Part shown: piece after piece, positions 1 to 9,056 of the stretch
How positions within the stretch are numbered: the stretch's first letter is position 1
How the letters are laid out: every line of letters begins with the position of its first letter
Program-made: the position numbers and the translations under genes
Notes under the pieces: generated by a model
Databases searched by the model: none
What the model was told of the DNA's origin: nothing
What the model saw: only the letters and a program-made list of their open reading frames with translations
Origin: Akkermansiaceae bacterium UBA956
GTDB taxonomy: Bacteria; Verrucomicrobiota; Verrucomicrobiia; Verrucomicrobiales; Akkermansiaceae
DNA: 64,000 nucleotides
NCBI GenBank assembly: GCA_002293145.1
Contig: DBCO01000009.1
Span: 1-64,000 of the forward strand
Direction of reading: 5' to 3'

Positions 1-805
1 CGATTTCTCCGCCGGATTGATGAAATTTAACGATACAATCAGTATCGGTGCACAAGCGAAGTTTGTGAACAACCACATCGGTGACATGGGCGTAAATACC
101 TTAACTACGACAGTCGCAGCGAGCAATACCACGGCGCTCACAGGCAACGGATTGAGCGACGCACGCACCAAAGGTTTTGCTCCGTATAGCTTGTCAGGAG
201 CTGCGCAAAACGGCAGCACCGATGTCAACACCAATCCTATGTTCTCGAGCTACACCCGTAACGCGACGAACGTTCTGACCGCGCTCAACCCAGTTCCAGC
301 TGCAGGCTCTCCGCTGCTCACTGGTGCCACGTCGGGTGGTGCTCCGGAAAGTGCCGAATTCCGCGGCGCCTTCGGTGAAGAAAACTGGGCTGATGGTTGG
401 ACCAAGATTAGCCAATCCGGCTTGCTTGTCAATCCACAGCCAGTCGGCGTAGCACCCTTCGCAGACGTGGACGGTGACGGCATCAGCGATACGCTCGAAG
501 CTAGCACCGCGCTCACCGCGCTCGGCTTCAGCTCAAGCGTGAACAACGTCACCAATCATGGTGGTGTTGCGAGCACCAACTTGTTCGGCTCACTCTACAC
601 ATCCACATCGATCCAGAGCCTTCGCGGCACGGGCTTGATGATTCAAGCCAGCGGCACCGGTCCTGTGACCTTGACACTGCCTCTGTTCAAGTCAACCGAC
701 ATGATCAACTGGACAGCAGCCGGTAATGCTACCGCCACGACACCATTCGTTTCTGGCAAGCAGTTCTATCGCGTTGATCTCTCCAGCGGTGCTGTTAATC
801 CATAA
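1..805 (+). CDS. C-terminal part of a secreted Asp-rich repeat protein (5' truncated by window)
   Basis: The reading frame is open from the first base, with no stop before the ATG at 20, so this is the end of a longer gene. The visible 260 or so residues are rich in Ser, Thr, Gly and Asn and nearly free of Lys and Cys, as in extracellular Verrucomicrobiota proteins. A calcium-binding type repeat DVDGDGISDTLE lies in the middle, followed by a beta-rich tail that resembles the C-terminal domains these bacteria attach to surface or exported enzymes. The catalytic or binding part, if any, lies upstream of the window. A hairpin follows the stop. The specific function is unknown; secretion is inferred from composition only. 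Confidence 0.7.
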   Translation, partial: DFSAGLMKFNDTISIGAQAKFVNNHIGDMGVNTLTTTVAASNTTALTGNGLSDARTKGFAPYSLSGAAQNGSTDVNTNPMFSSYTRNATNVLTALNPVPAAGSPLLTGATSGGAPESAEFRGAFGEENWADGWTKISQSGLLVNPQPVGVAPFADVDGDGISDTLEASTALTALGFSSSVNNVTNHGGVASTNLFGSLYTSTSIQSLRGTGLMIQASGTGPVTLTLPLFKSTDMINWTAAGNATATTPFVSGKQFYRVDLSSGAVNP

Positions 806-838
806 GTTCCCCCTAAAAACGAGAAACCAATAATCAAA

Positions 839-864
839 GGGTCGCCGGCCCAGGCTGGCGGCCC
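839..864 (+). terminator. Rho-independent-like terminator after the first gene
   Basis: GGGTCGCC pairs with GGCGGCCC over 8 bp with one G-T pair, followed by a weak T-rich stretch. It sits 34 bases after the stop at 805 and just before the DUF3450 gene, so it separates the two transcription units. Confidence 0.6.
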
Positions 865-884
865 TTCAATTTCAACCAATCAAC

Positions 885-1682
885 ATGACACAAATGACAC
901 GTGGAATTCAAATCAGTGCAACAATCTCGTTGCTCTTCACTCTAGCCCAGCCTGTTCTATCTCAGGAAGTAGCATCGCCACTAGAAACAACACGCGAAAA
1001 CTTGCGCTTATGGTTGGAGACAAAACAAAAAGAACAGTTAGAGATCAACGACTGGAAGAACGACAAAGAAGTCTTGACGCTCTACAAAGAAGGTTTGCTT
1101 AAGGAAATTGATACCTACAAGCAACAGATTGCTGACGCTAAAGTTCTCGCCAGTGCCGCCGATCAAGAATCGACCAACAAGATTACGGCACGCGATCAAT
1201 TCATCGCCGCTGAAAAATTGCTCAGCGAAGAATTGCGGAAACAAGAAGAACAGCTTGCCGCTCTCATTCCTTTACTGCCACCACCATTGCTCAAAGCAGC
1301 AAAGATTTCCGTTGGTGTTGAATCATTGAAAAAGAATTTACAACTTCCTCTAGACGCACAAGTCGATGATGTCGCCAAGCGTCTTGCGAACGTCACGGAA
1401 TTGATGGCTGAGGCCGAAAAATTCCAACAAGGCGTGAACGTTCATCCAGAGCTTCACAAAAAATCGGATGGCAACGAATACAACATGCAAGTGGTCTATT
1501 TCGGCATGGCGATCGCCTACGCCGTGAATGAAGACAGCACGTTTGCCCTCGTTGGCACGCCGACTCCTACTGGCTGGACTTTTAAGGAATCGAACGACCT
1601 CGCTCCTGCCATCCAAAAACTCATCGTTACGGCCACGACCGAAAAAGATGTCTCATTCACTCCACTTCCTATCTCTCAATAA
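885..1682 (+). CDS. DUF3450-like periplasmic coiled-coil protein of a TonB system
   Basis: 265 residues. An N-terminal signal peptide (hydrophobic about residues 8-26, cleavage near LSQ) is followed by a long charged alpha-helical region (about 35-130) with coiled-coil character and a compact C-terminal domain. This layout, and a position directly before ExbB, ExbD, TonB and a TPR gene, is the DUF3450 gene order known from gammaproteobacterial TonB clusters. The family is thought to be periplasmic and to work with the energising complex; its biochemical role is not known. The ATG at 885 gives a good signal peptide and follows the terminator hairpin closely. The family call rests on context plus architecture. 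Confidence 0.7.
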   Translation: MTQMTRGIQISATISLLFTLAQPVLSQEVASPLETTRENLRLWLETKQKEQLEINDWKNDKEVLTLYKEGLLKEIDTYKQQIADAKVLASAADQESTNKITARDQFIAAEKLLSEELRKQEEQLAALIPLLPPPLLKAAKISVGVESLKKNLQLPLDAQVDDVAKRLANVTELMAEAEKFQQGVNVHPELHKKSDGNEYNMQVVYFGMAIAYAVNEDSTFALVGTPTPTGWTFKESNDLAPAIQKLIVTATTEKDVSFTPLPISQ

Positions 1683-1692
1683 CTCCACGATC

Positions 1693-3240
1693 ATGAAATC
1701 ATCTCTCAACCTATTACTCGTTCTTGCCTCCGCCTGTTCTCTGGTGCATGCGCAAAATGATTCTGTGGCGCAATCCAAAGCCAAGCTGGAGGAATCATCG
1801 AAAACTCTCATCGAGACACAAAAGGAACAAGCGGATCTTCGCCGACATCTTTATAAGGAAGTCAACGAACTCGATGATCAAGTGCTCACCATATCCAAAG
1901 AGCTTCGTCAATTGGAGCGCGATGAAGCACTGCGCACAACGAATGTGAAAAAACTCGATAAAGAAGTCGAGACGCGCAAAACACAGTATGCATATACCGT
2001 TGGTCTGCTGAATCAATATTCGAAAGCTCTTGTCACCCGCGTTCACCCCGCCGAGTTCCAAATCTATCGTGAGCCCATCGGTCAGATCGATCAAAGCGCC
2101 TTGAATTCAGCTAACGAGCCCGTGAAAGAAATGCAAGAACGACTCAAGGTTCTTACGCTCGGCATCAAACGCCTGGGTGAAATATCCGGTGGCTCGACAT
2201 TCGAAGGCAAAGCATTGGGCTTTGCTGGTAAATCGCTCGATGGCACTTTCATGATCATGGGGCCTTCAGTATATTTTGCCGTCAAAAATGGATTGTCGGA
2301 GGGCATCTGCCCCGCGCAAGACACAGGCTCGAATTTCCCCGCCTTTGTTTCCATCAATGAGTCCGGTGGCAGCATCGCCAAAGCGATTCTTACACAGCAG
2401 GGCACACTTCCCTTCGACGGCACACTCGGCAAAGCCATTGTCGCGGAAATGAAACATCCAGGTGGACAGAACAAAGCTCTTGAGCACGTAATGCTCTTCG
2501 GCGACATTGCCAAAAACATGATGTTTGACGGCTGGATCGCCATCGCTATTTGCGTGGTAATGATTGCCATTGGCTGGACAGTTGCGGCTCGGAAAATCAT
2601 TTACCTCAACAGTATCGAAAAAGGAAATCGTGACTTCCTGCGCGAGTGGAGCAAGGTTGCGAACGACCTAACAACTCTAGAGCGTAACAACGAAGAAATG
2701 AGCTCAGCAAAAATGTCGGAGACACCTGCGATGAAGCGCTCGCCGTTTTATGAAATCTATCACATTGGTTCAGAGGAAATTACCAATCGGATCGCTTCAA
2801 CGAAAAAAGGTCACAAAGGCCTCTCGGGGCGCTCAATCCAAGCCGTGCGCGCGGCACTTGATTCCGGTCTTGTGCAATTACAGCACAAGCTTACAGATGG
2901 TCTGGTCTATCTCACGATTAGTATCGCAGGTGGCCCCTACGTTGGACTGTTAGGCACCGTTGTGGGCGTTATGATCACATTCGCCATTATTTCCAAAGAA
3001 GGCGAAGTGAACGTCAACGCGATTGCACCTGGTATTGCTTCCGCTCTCCTTGCAACTGTAGCAGGTCTGATCGTCGCGATTCCTGCGCTGTTTGTCTACT
3101 CCTACTTAAACAACCGTATCAAGAACATCACCTCTGAGGTGAAAGTTTTCATCGATGAGTTCGTAGCTAAGATGGCTGAGTTCTATCCACAAGTGAATGA
3201 AGCCTCTGCGCCGAAATTCTCTAACAACGACGATATTTAA
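1693..3240 (+). CDS. exbB: ExbB/TolQ-type proton channel with long periplasmic coiled-coil extension
   Basis: 515 residues, about twice a classical ExbB. A signal peptide (MKSSLNLLLVLASACSLVHA) is followed by a coiled coil (about 30-115) and a globular region, then the ExbB core: TM1 near residues 281-300, TM2 about 402-435 (motif GGPYVGLLGTVVGVM), TM3 about 448-472. Family knowledge: ExbB/TolQ form the pentameric inner-membrane proton channel that powers TonB. N-terminally extended forms (TtpC-like) occur with DUF3450 partners. I chose the ATG at 1693, 10 bases after the upstream stop, because it gives a clean signal peptide; an in-frame ATG at 1528 would overlap the previous gene by 155 bases. 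Confidence 0.9.
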   Translation: MKSSLNLLLVLASACSLVHAQNDSVAQSKAKLEESSKTLIETQKEQADLRRHLYKEVNELDDQVLTISKELRQLERDEALRTTNVKKLDKEVETRKTQYAYTVGLLNQYSKALVTRVHPAEFQIYREPIGQIDQSALNSANEPVKEMQERLKVLTLGIKRLGEISGGSTFEGKALGFAGKSLDGTFMIMGPSVYFAVKNGLSEGICPAQDTGSNFPAFVSINESGGSIAKAILTQQGTLPFDGTLGKAIVAEMKHPGGQNKALEHVMLFGDIAKNMMFDGWIAIAICVVMIAIGWTVAARKIIYLNSIEKGNRDFLREWSKVANDLTTLERNNEEMSSAKMSETPAMKRSPFYEIYHIGSEEITNRIASTKKGHKGLSGRSIQAVRAALDSGLVQLQHKLTDGLVYLTISIAGGPYVGLLGTVVGVMITFAIISKEGEVNVNAIAPGIASALLATVAGLIVAIPALFVYSYLNNRIKNITSEVKVFIDEFVAKMAEFYPQVNEASAPKFSNNDDI

Positions 3241-3252
3241 TCTTACACCGCC

Positions 3253-3657
3253 ATGGCCTCAGCAGACGATAAAAGCTACGACGATATCAACGTCACCCCG
3301 ATGGTGGACCTTTACCTAGTGCTCCTGCTGATCTTCATTGTGATGACGGCAGCAGGCGTAAAAGGCGTGAAGGTCGAACTTCCCAAAGCGGGCGGCAAAG
3401 CGGCAGCTGACATTGGTGCGCCGAAAATCCAAGCCATCACTATCGATTCGGAAGGTAAGATTACGTTGAACCTGACACCTGTTTCGTTAGAGGAATTGGA
3501 GTCGAAAATTTCTGGCATGGTTGTCACCACTCCCGATCTGCCCGTAGTGGTGCGCGGTGATAGCTCCACCCAATACCAGAAAATTATGGCGGTTGTCACT
3601 ATGCTCGGTAAAAACGGCATCACGAAAATCGGTCTGGCAACGCAACCGAATAAGTAA
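3253..3657 (+). CDS. exbD: ExbD/TolR biopolymer transport protein
   Basis: 134 residues with the standard family layout: a short cytoplasmic N-terminus, NVTPMVDLYLVLLLIF with the conserved membrane aspartate at residue 19, one transmembrane helix and a periplasmic domain of about 95 residues. ExbD binds inside the ExbB pentamer and the membrane Asp takes part in proton translocation (family knowledge). It starts 12 bases after exbB and is followed by tonB 7 bases later, so the three are translated from one operon. Confidence 0.93.
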   Translation: MASADDKSYDDINVTPMVDLYLVLLLIFIVMTAAGVKGVKVELPKAGGKAAADIGAPKIQAITIDSEGKITLNLTPVSLEELESKISGMVVTTPDLPVVVRGDSSTQYQKIMAVVTMLGKNGITKIGLATQPNK

Positions 3658-3664
3658 TACTTAC

Positions 3665-4366
3665 ATGCGACAATTCACATCAACACATCAAGATAAATCC
3701 CGTAAGGCCAAGTACCTCGTGTTCTTGCTTGGGCTTGTCTTGGTCGGCGGCGTGGTTTCGTATCTGATGAGCGGTTCAGGTGAGGAAGAAAAGCCTCCCG
3801 AGGAAGAATTTCAATTTGTTGAATTCACGCCGCCACCGCCACCACCTCCGCCGCCTGCCCCAGAAGAACCCGAACCGGAACCAGAGGATTTTGAGGAGCT
3901 GTTAGAGCCTGTAGAAATCCCCGAGGATGCGGAGCCAACCAACGATGAGCCGACGAATGATTTAGGTATCGACATCGGCGATCTCGCCGCAGGTGATGGG
4001 CCTGGTGGCTTCGTCATGGATATTCCTAGGTTCGGACGACGTGGGAAATTTTCCGATGATGAAGACGATCCTCTTGGTGCTGGGGACGCCGCAGAACCTC
4101 CCGTGCCAACACTAAAAACGCAACCGATCTATCCCAGTGCATTGTTGAAAAAAAGCATCGGTGGCAAGGTTCTCGTTACCGCTGTGGTGAATGTTTCTGG
4201 CCAAGTGGTGAAGGCGACCATCAAGCAATCCTCTGGCCAAAATGATCTCGATAAGGCCGCTGTGCAGGCTGTATTAAAATGGAAATTCAAACCCGGAAAA
4301 AAGAACGGCAAACCCGTGCAGGCAACCTGCCTGATCCCTTATACTTTTGAAGTGAAAAAAAATTGA
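3665..4366 (+). CDS. tonB: TonB energy transducer
   Basis: 233 residues. One N-terminal membrane anchor (about residues 16-36) is followed by a proline- and glutamate-rich spacer with nine consecutive prolines, an acidic linker, and a C-terminal TonB domain (about 150-233) with the typical YPSALLKKSIGGKVLV start and a final beta strand. TonB carries energy from ExbBD to outer-membrane receptors. No TonB-dependent receptor is in this operon; the nearest outer-membrane protein is the porin two genes downstream. The ATG at 3665 is chosen because upstream in-frame codons lie inside exbD. The next gene starts one base after the stop. Confidence 0.92.
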   Translation: MRQFTSTHQDKSRKAKYLVFLLGLVLVGGVVSYLMSGSGEEEKPPEEEFQFVEFTPPPPPPPPPAPEEPEPEPEDFEELLEPVEIPEDAEPTNDEPTNDLGIDIGDLAAGDGPGGFVMDIPRFGRRGKFSDDEDDPLGAGDAAEPPVPTLKTQPIYPSALLKKSIGGKVLVTAVVNVSGQVVKATIKQSSGQNDLDKAAVQAVLKWKFKPGKKNGKPVQATCLIPYTFEVKKN

Positions 4367-4367
4367 T

Positions 4368-5864
4368 ATGAAACCAATGACTATTCTTACACGCTCACTA
4401 GCCGCGTCGTTATTATGCTGCTCCTTGTTACGCGCTGAATCCTACTTGGACGCCGTAAAGGAACAAGTTAGCCGCCCCGAATTTGCCAAAGAATTTGCGG
4501 GAAGCTATGGTATCTTGTCAGACGTAGAACCGGAAGTATCTGATGCAGAACAACTCCTTTTGACACGCCTACAAACGCTGTTTAGCGAATCGAAATTTAA
4601 GGACGCTGAAAACCTTCTTATCGCCTTTATCAAGGAAACCGAGAAGCCGACAGATCCGGAAAAAGCTCCGTCTGAAATCAGTCCTGCGATGATTTTTGTG
4701 CTCGGCAATCTGTATTTCCAGGCGGAGCGATATGATGAAGCTAAGCGTGCTTTTGAAGCTGCGATTAAACGTTTTCCTCGTTTCCGTCGTGCCTTCACCA
4801 ATCTGGGCTACGTGCATCTAGCACAAAACAAGTTAGACGAAGCGCTGAAAGCTTTTCAAAAATCGGTGAATCTCGGTGAGAGTTCCTCTCGTGTCATGGG
4901 CATGCTTGGTTACTGCTATCTCGCCAAACAAAATCCCCTTGCCGCCGAAAATGCCTATCGACAAGCCTACCTCACTGATCCCGATGCACGGGACTGGAAA
5001 ATGGGGCTTGCGCAATCATTGTTGGCACAAGATAAAAATGAAGAAGCCGCCAGTTTGTTCAGCGTGCTGATTCAAGAAAATCAACAAGACAAGCAATTGT
5101 GGATGCGTCAGACGGGAGCCTATCTTGCTATGGATCGCAAGGATGAGGCGATTCTCAATCTCGAAACACTGCGACTGATGGGATTGACTGATGAATCAAA
5201 TCTGACGTTGTTAGGAAACCTGTATCTGGACCAAGAGCAACCAAAGTTGGCGCTTAGTGCTTACTCTGATGCACTAACTATGGCGAAATCGGTTAACGTC
5301 CCGCAATCACTCAAAGCAGCACGCATTCTCAATGACTATGGTTTTCCCGACGAAGCCGCTGAATTGATCAATAAAATTCGCGGAGCTACAAAAGACATTG
5401 CGCCGCCGGATCGTATCGCGATGGAACTGACCGATGTCAAAATTGCACGAGCACAAAACAATCTCGATCGCGTCGGCACGATTCTCAAAGAACTGCTCAC
5501 CGATGCTCCCGCCAATGGTGAAGTGTTGTTAGAAACAGCCAAGCACTATGATCAATTGGCGCGCGATAAAGCCGACGAACAAGAACGTGCGAAGTTGAAC
5601 AACGAAGCAAAAACGCATTACCTGTTGGCAATAGAAAACGAAATTACCGCTTATCCAGCGAATCTTGGTTACGGTCAGATGCTGGTGCGTGATGGTCGGA
5701 CCGTCGATGCGCTACCCTACCTCGAAAAATCACTTTCATTGAAACAATCTGATTCATTGGAACAATATGTCAGTCGCGTGCGTCGTGCAGCTGATCGTGA
5801 AAAAGTGCGCAAAGATCGCGAAGAAGCGGAACGTGCCGAACAAGCTGAAGCCAACAAAAAATAA
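4368..5864 (+). CDS. Secreted TPR protein of the TonB operon
   Basis: 498 residues. A signal peptide (about 1-23) is followed by tandem tetratricopeptide repeats, clearest between residues 105 and 205 (for example LGNLYFQAERYDEAKRAFEA) and again near 280-310, and a highly charged C-terminal helix rich in Lys, Arg and Glu. TPR proteins are protein-protein scaffolds. A periplasmic TPR protein after TonB is a standard member of DUF3450/ExbB/ExbD/TonB clusters. It starts one base after tonB, so it is translationally linked. Its partner is not visible from sequence; the porin next door is a reasonable candidate. Confidence 0.85.
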   Translation: MKPMTILTRSLAASLLCCSLLRAESYLDAVKEQVSRPEFAKEFAGSYGILSDVEPEVSDAEQLLLTRLQTLFSESKFKDAENLLIAFIKETEKPTDPEKAPSEISPAMIFVLGNLYFQAERYDEAKRAFEAAIKRFPRFRRAFTNLGYVHLAQNKLDEALKAFQKSVNLGESSSRVMGMLGYCYLAKQNPLAAENAYRQAYLTDPDARDWKMGLAQSLLAQDKNEEAASLFSVLIQENQQDKQLWMRQTGAYLAMDRKDEAILNLETLRLMGLTDESNLTLLGNLYLDQEQPKLALSAYSDALTMAKSVNVPQSLKAARILNDYGFPDEAAELINKIRGATKDIAPPDRIAMELTDVKIARAQNNLDRVGTILKELLTDAPANGEVLLETAKHYDQLARDKADEQERAKLNNEAKTHYLLAIENEITAYPANLGYGQMLVRDGRTVDALPYLEKSLSLKQSDSLEQYVSRVRRAADREKVRKDREEAERAEQAEANKK

Positions 5865-5885
5865 TTTTTAACCATCTATCACCAT

Positions 5886-7211
5886 ATGAAATCTCTCTAC
5901 CTTATTCCCACCCTCGGTTTATTGGTTCACTTACACGCGAATGAAGCCCTGGAAATCTTAGAAGGCAGAAAAGACGCTGCCGATGCAGTTGTCACGGTGG
6001 TACCTGATGATGCGGCCTTGATTCAAGGCGGCACTGCCAGCGCCGATGGCAAAGTCACCAAGCCCTTCATTCCTAGCGAACCGTCAGCATTTTCGAAAAA
6101 ATCCCACGAGATTCTTGATCCGATTTGGTCAAAAACAACGATCATCAAGGAAGAGGAAAATCCCTATATCCAAGAACTCACCATGATCGGATTGTTCGAG
6201 GCCACTGGTGCTTGGGGGCAAGTGGAAACAACCACGGCAACAGCCACGGCTCCAACCGCCACGCAACGCAATCTCGATGATATCGCCATGCGTCGTGCTC
6301 AGCTGGGTGCGCGTATGAAAGCATTCTATCGCACCGAAGTCACAGGCGTTGTCGAAATGGCTGGCAACTCGCGCATGAATGGCATTCAGACGCTCAAAGC
6401 ACGTACCGAAATTTATGAGAATACCGGCATTACGATTGGTAAATTCCGCCCACTAAGCACGCAGGAAAACGGCATGCCTGATGGCGAGTTGTTGACCAAC
6501 GAGCGATCGCTCATGTCGAACATGATCGCGCCTGCTGATTCTCTTGGTGTGATGTTTGATGCAAAAAACAAAGACTGGAGCTACAACCTCGGTTGGTTTT
6601 CCGGCGACTACAGTAACATGATTCCTAACGTCAAAGACAACGGTCTCATCAACGCAGGCATGGCCTACGAGACCACCGGCAAGACCGAAACGGGAGTGCC
6701 TTTGCGCAGTCGTTGGTATCTCAATCTATTGCACAATCTCGATAAAGATGGCAGTGAAGTTTTGCCGCGTCATCCACATGGTTTTTCGGCCTATTACGAT
6801 GACATCATATCGACTGGTTTCTCTGTCCAACAAGATCGCTTCGGCCTGCAAGGTGACTTTACACTCGCCCGCGGCGACAAAAATGCCTGGGGTTTCACTC
6901 TTACGCCGAGTTATTGGATCATGCCGAACACCATTCAATTGGTCGGTCGCTACCACTACGCCGACACCGATCAAATCAACGCTCTCAGTGGCGGCTACGG
7001 CACTTCCACCGATCCGTTTTTCTCTGGAAACGAAAGCGTCATCAATGGCGATGAGTATCACTCGTTCTACTTCGGCGCCAATGTTCATCTCTACGAAAAT
7101 CGCATGATCATCAGCAACGGCATCGAATACTCGATCTTCAAGGATGAGCTCGATACTGGCGATGAAACCAAGAGTTTGCTATGGCAAAGCGGCGCACGCT
7201 TGAGTTTCTAA
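5886..7211 (+). CDS. Outer-membrane porin, phosphate-selective porin O/P-like
   Basis: 441 residues with a signal peptide (about 1-18), an N-terminal linker region, and a long stretch of alternating amphipathic beta strands from about residue 95 to the end. It finishes with a C-terminal Phe (GARLSF), the usual outer-membrane barrel sorting signal. The strand pattern and DxxNxxTGI-type segments resemble the OprO/OprP family, which forms anion channels. The substrate cannot be inferred from sequence. It is the last clearly linked member of the DUF3450-exbB-exbD-tonB-TPR operon (21-base gap), which suggests the energised complex works with this porin rather than with a classical TonB-dependent receptor. 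Confidence 0.75.
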   Translation: MKSLYLIPTLGLLVHLHANEALEILEGRKDAADAVVTVVPDDAALIQGGTASADGKVTKPFIPSEPSAFSKKSHEILDPIWSKTTIIKEEENPYIQELTMIGLFEATGAWGQVETTTATATAPTATQRNLDDIAMRRAQLGARMKAFYRTEVTGVVEMAGNSRMNGIQTLKARTEIYENTGITIGKFRPLSTQENGMPDGELLTNERSLMSNMIAPADSLGVMFDAKNKDWSYNLGWFSGDYSNMIPNVKDNGLINAGMAYETTGKTETGVPLRSRWYLNLLHNLDKDGSEVLPRHPHGFSAYYDDIISTGFSVQQDRFGLQGDFTLARGDKNAWGFTLTPSYWIMPNTIQLVGRYHYADTDQINALSGGYGTSTDPFFSGNESVINGDEYHSFYFGANVHLYENRMIISNGIEYSIFKDELDTGDETKSLLWQSGARLSF

Positions 7212-7223
7212 CAAATTGTTAGA
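7207..7223. repeat. 17-bp perfect palindrome spanning the porin stop codon
   Basis: TCTAACAAATTGTTAGA is an exact inverted repeat around one central A. It starts within the last sense codon of the porin gene and ends at the first base of the next start codon. The half-site TTGTTAGA recurs many times in the window. It could be an operator or an RNA hairpin; no T-tract follows. Confidence 0.6.
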
Positions 7224-8932
7224 TGATGGATCTTTTCCTCATCGATGCCATCGGCCCATTTTTTCGTGGGTTGAAAAAGAAGCGCATCAACTGGTCAAAG
7301 ATCCCGTTTACTCATCTGAGCAGATCGTCAGAATCATGGCAGTGCATTCAGCAGGAAATGCACCGTTTCTGCCAGCAAGTCGCCGCGCTTGGCTATAATG
7401 CGGTGACGCTCGATGATGTCAGTCATGTGTTTGCTCATCCCTTGCACGAGCCGGAGATTGCGGAAAACATTTCCTTCTGGCGTGAACAATTTCGCGAGCT
7501 ATTTGCCATCATTCGTTCTCATGGCTTGGCTGTGTATCTCACCGTCGATGCCGTGCCGATGACTGCGGCCATCGCTCACGAACTAGCGGGCGATGATGAT
7601 GCAACGGAAACGTATTTTTGTCAGATGATCGAATCGACACTGCACGATTTCCCCGAGCTCGCCGGCATTGTGTTGCGCATCGGCGAGAGCGATGGCAAGG
7701 ATGTGCGCGATCCATTGCGCTCACACTTGCATGTAAAAAATGCCGCACAGGCGAATCAATTGTTGCTACGCTTATTGCCGATTTTCGAAGGTGTAAATCG
7801 CACGCTCATTTTCCGCACGTGGACTGTGGGCGCTCACGGCATCGGTGATCTGATTTGGCACCGCGATACTCTGGAGCGAACCTTGCGCGATGTTGATAGC
7901 TCCCATTTGGTCGTCAGCATGAAACATGGCGAGAGTGATTTTTTCCGCTACCTTCCGCTCAATCAAGCATTTTTCCGCATCAAACAAAGGAAGTTGTTAG
8001 AGTTACAAGCACGTCGTGAATACGAAGGGGCAGGGGAATACCCATCGTTTATTGCCGCGGATTGTGCGCGATTTCGCGATGAGCTAGATGGCGTGGAAAA
8101 CTTGGCGGGCATTTCGGTTTGGTGTCAGACAGGAGGCTGGCATCGCTTCCGACGTCGCGCGTTTTTGGAGGATGATCAGCGTGATCAATGGATCCGCCTC
8201 AACGTCCAGTTCGCGATCCGTATGTTTCGCAATCAATGGTCGGTAGATCAGTGTCTAACAGAAATTTGGGGAGAAGCCCTGTTGCCTGTGGCGAGGGAGT
8301 TTTTGCATCTCACTGATGAGGCGATCATGCACGTGCTTTACATCGAGAACGTAGCACAGCAAAAGCGATTCTTCCGCCGTGTGCGCATTCCGCCCTTGAT
8401 CCATAGCTACTGGGACTCGCTCTACATTCATCCGCTGATGCGCACATTGCTGCGTGAGTGGGTCAGCGACCGCGCCGTGGCGATGGTGCAGTCCGCCCGA
8501 TGTATCTCCCAGTTTCCGCGTTTGTTAGACTTGAGTCGGCAGTTGCAAGTTTGTGGTGATGATCTCGATCACATGCACGATTTATTTTCTCTCATGCATT
8601 TGGCGCGTCAATACTACCTTGCCGATGACCCTGCGCCATCACAGGATTGCATCGTTGATGCCAAAAAACTCTACAAAATCCGCTGGCCGAAAACCCAGCG
8701 AGAGCGCTATCGTATCAAAACGCAGTTCACGGCTACCGCGCCTTCCAGTCGAGCTTTTGCACTAGCATGTCGCATCTTTCTTCGTCAACAGCGTGGCTAT
8801 CGTTGGATCGACCATCTCTTGATCCTACAGCCGCTGGCGGTCCTTTATCAAATATTGCGCAATCGCCATGCATCGTTGTTTCCTAAGGCCATGAACAAAT
8901 TGGCGATGGGAGTAGACACGCTGTTCCGATAG
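7223..8932 (+). CDS. Putative glycosidase-like TIM-barrel protein
   Basis: 569 residues, no signal peptide and no membrane segment, so probably cytoplasmic. The first 270 residues alternate beta strands and helices in a TIM-barrel-like rhythm (for example LGYNAVTLDD, LAVYLTVDAV, LIFRTWTVG, LVVSMKHGESDF) that recalls alpha-glucuronidase-like glycoside hydrolases. The C-terminal 300 residues are mostly helical and rich in Arg, Trp and His. I cannot point to a confirmed catalytic pair, so glycosidase is a fold-level guess. It begins 11 bases after the porin stop, which suggests co-transcription with the uptake operon and a role on the imported compound. Confidence 0.5.
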   Translation: MMDLFLIDAIGPFFRGLKKKRINWSKIPFTHLSRSSESWQCIQQEMHRFCQQVAALGYNAVTLDDVSHVFAHPLHEPEIAENISFWREQFRELFAIIRSHGLAVYLTVDAVPMTAAIAHELAGDDDATETYFCQMIESTLHDFPELAGIVLRIGESDGKDVRDPLRSHLHVKNAAQANQLLLRLLPIFEGVNRTLIFRTWTVGAHGIGDLIWHRDTLERTLRDVDSSHLVVSMKHGESDFFRYLPLNQAFFRIKQRKLLELQARREYEGAGEYPSFIAADCARFRDELDGVENLAGISVWCQTGGWHRFRRRAFLEDDQRDQWIRLNVQFAIRMFRNQWSVDQCLTEIWGEALLPVAREFLHLTDEAIMHVLYIENVAQQKRFFRRVRIPPLIHSYWDSLYIHPLMRTLLREWVSDRAVAMVQSARCISQFPRLLDLSRQLQVCGDDLDHMHDLFSLMHLARQYYLADDPAPSQDCIVDAKKLYKIRWPKTQRERYRIKTQFTATAPSSRAFALACRIFLRQQRGYRWIDHLLILQPLAVLYQILRNRHASLFPKAMNKLAMGVDTLFR

Positions 8933-9026
8933 ATTATTCGTGACAGAAGATTTAAACGCTTAGGTAGACATTTTGCTACCATGAACATTTGGCAGTAAAA
9001 GATCGGCAGAAGCGGACTTTGATAAT

Positions 9027-9042
9027 GCGGACTCAAGTCCGC
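9027..9042. terminator. Perfect inverted repeat between convergent genes
   Basis: GCGGACT-CA-AGTCCGC forms a 7-bp hairpin in the gap between two convergent genes; a partial copy, AGCGGACT, lies 16 bases upstream. It has no T-tract but could end transcription in both directions. It may belong to a short interspersed repeat family; that is inference. Confidence 0.45.
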
Positions 9043-9056
9043 GCTCCAATGAGGGA

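Noticed and set aside
1528..1692. Longer N-terminus for ExbB
   Set aside because: It overlaps the DUF3450 gene in another frame, and the internal ATG at 1693 begins a clear signal peptide.
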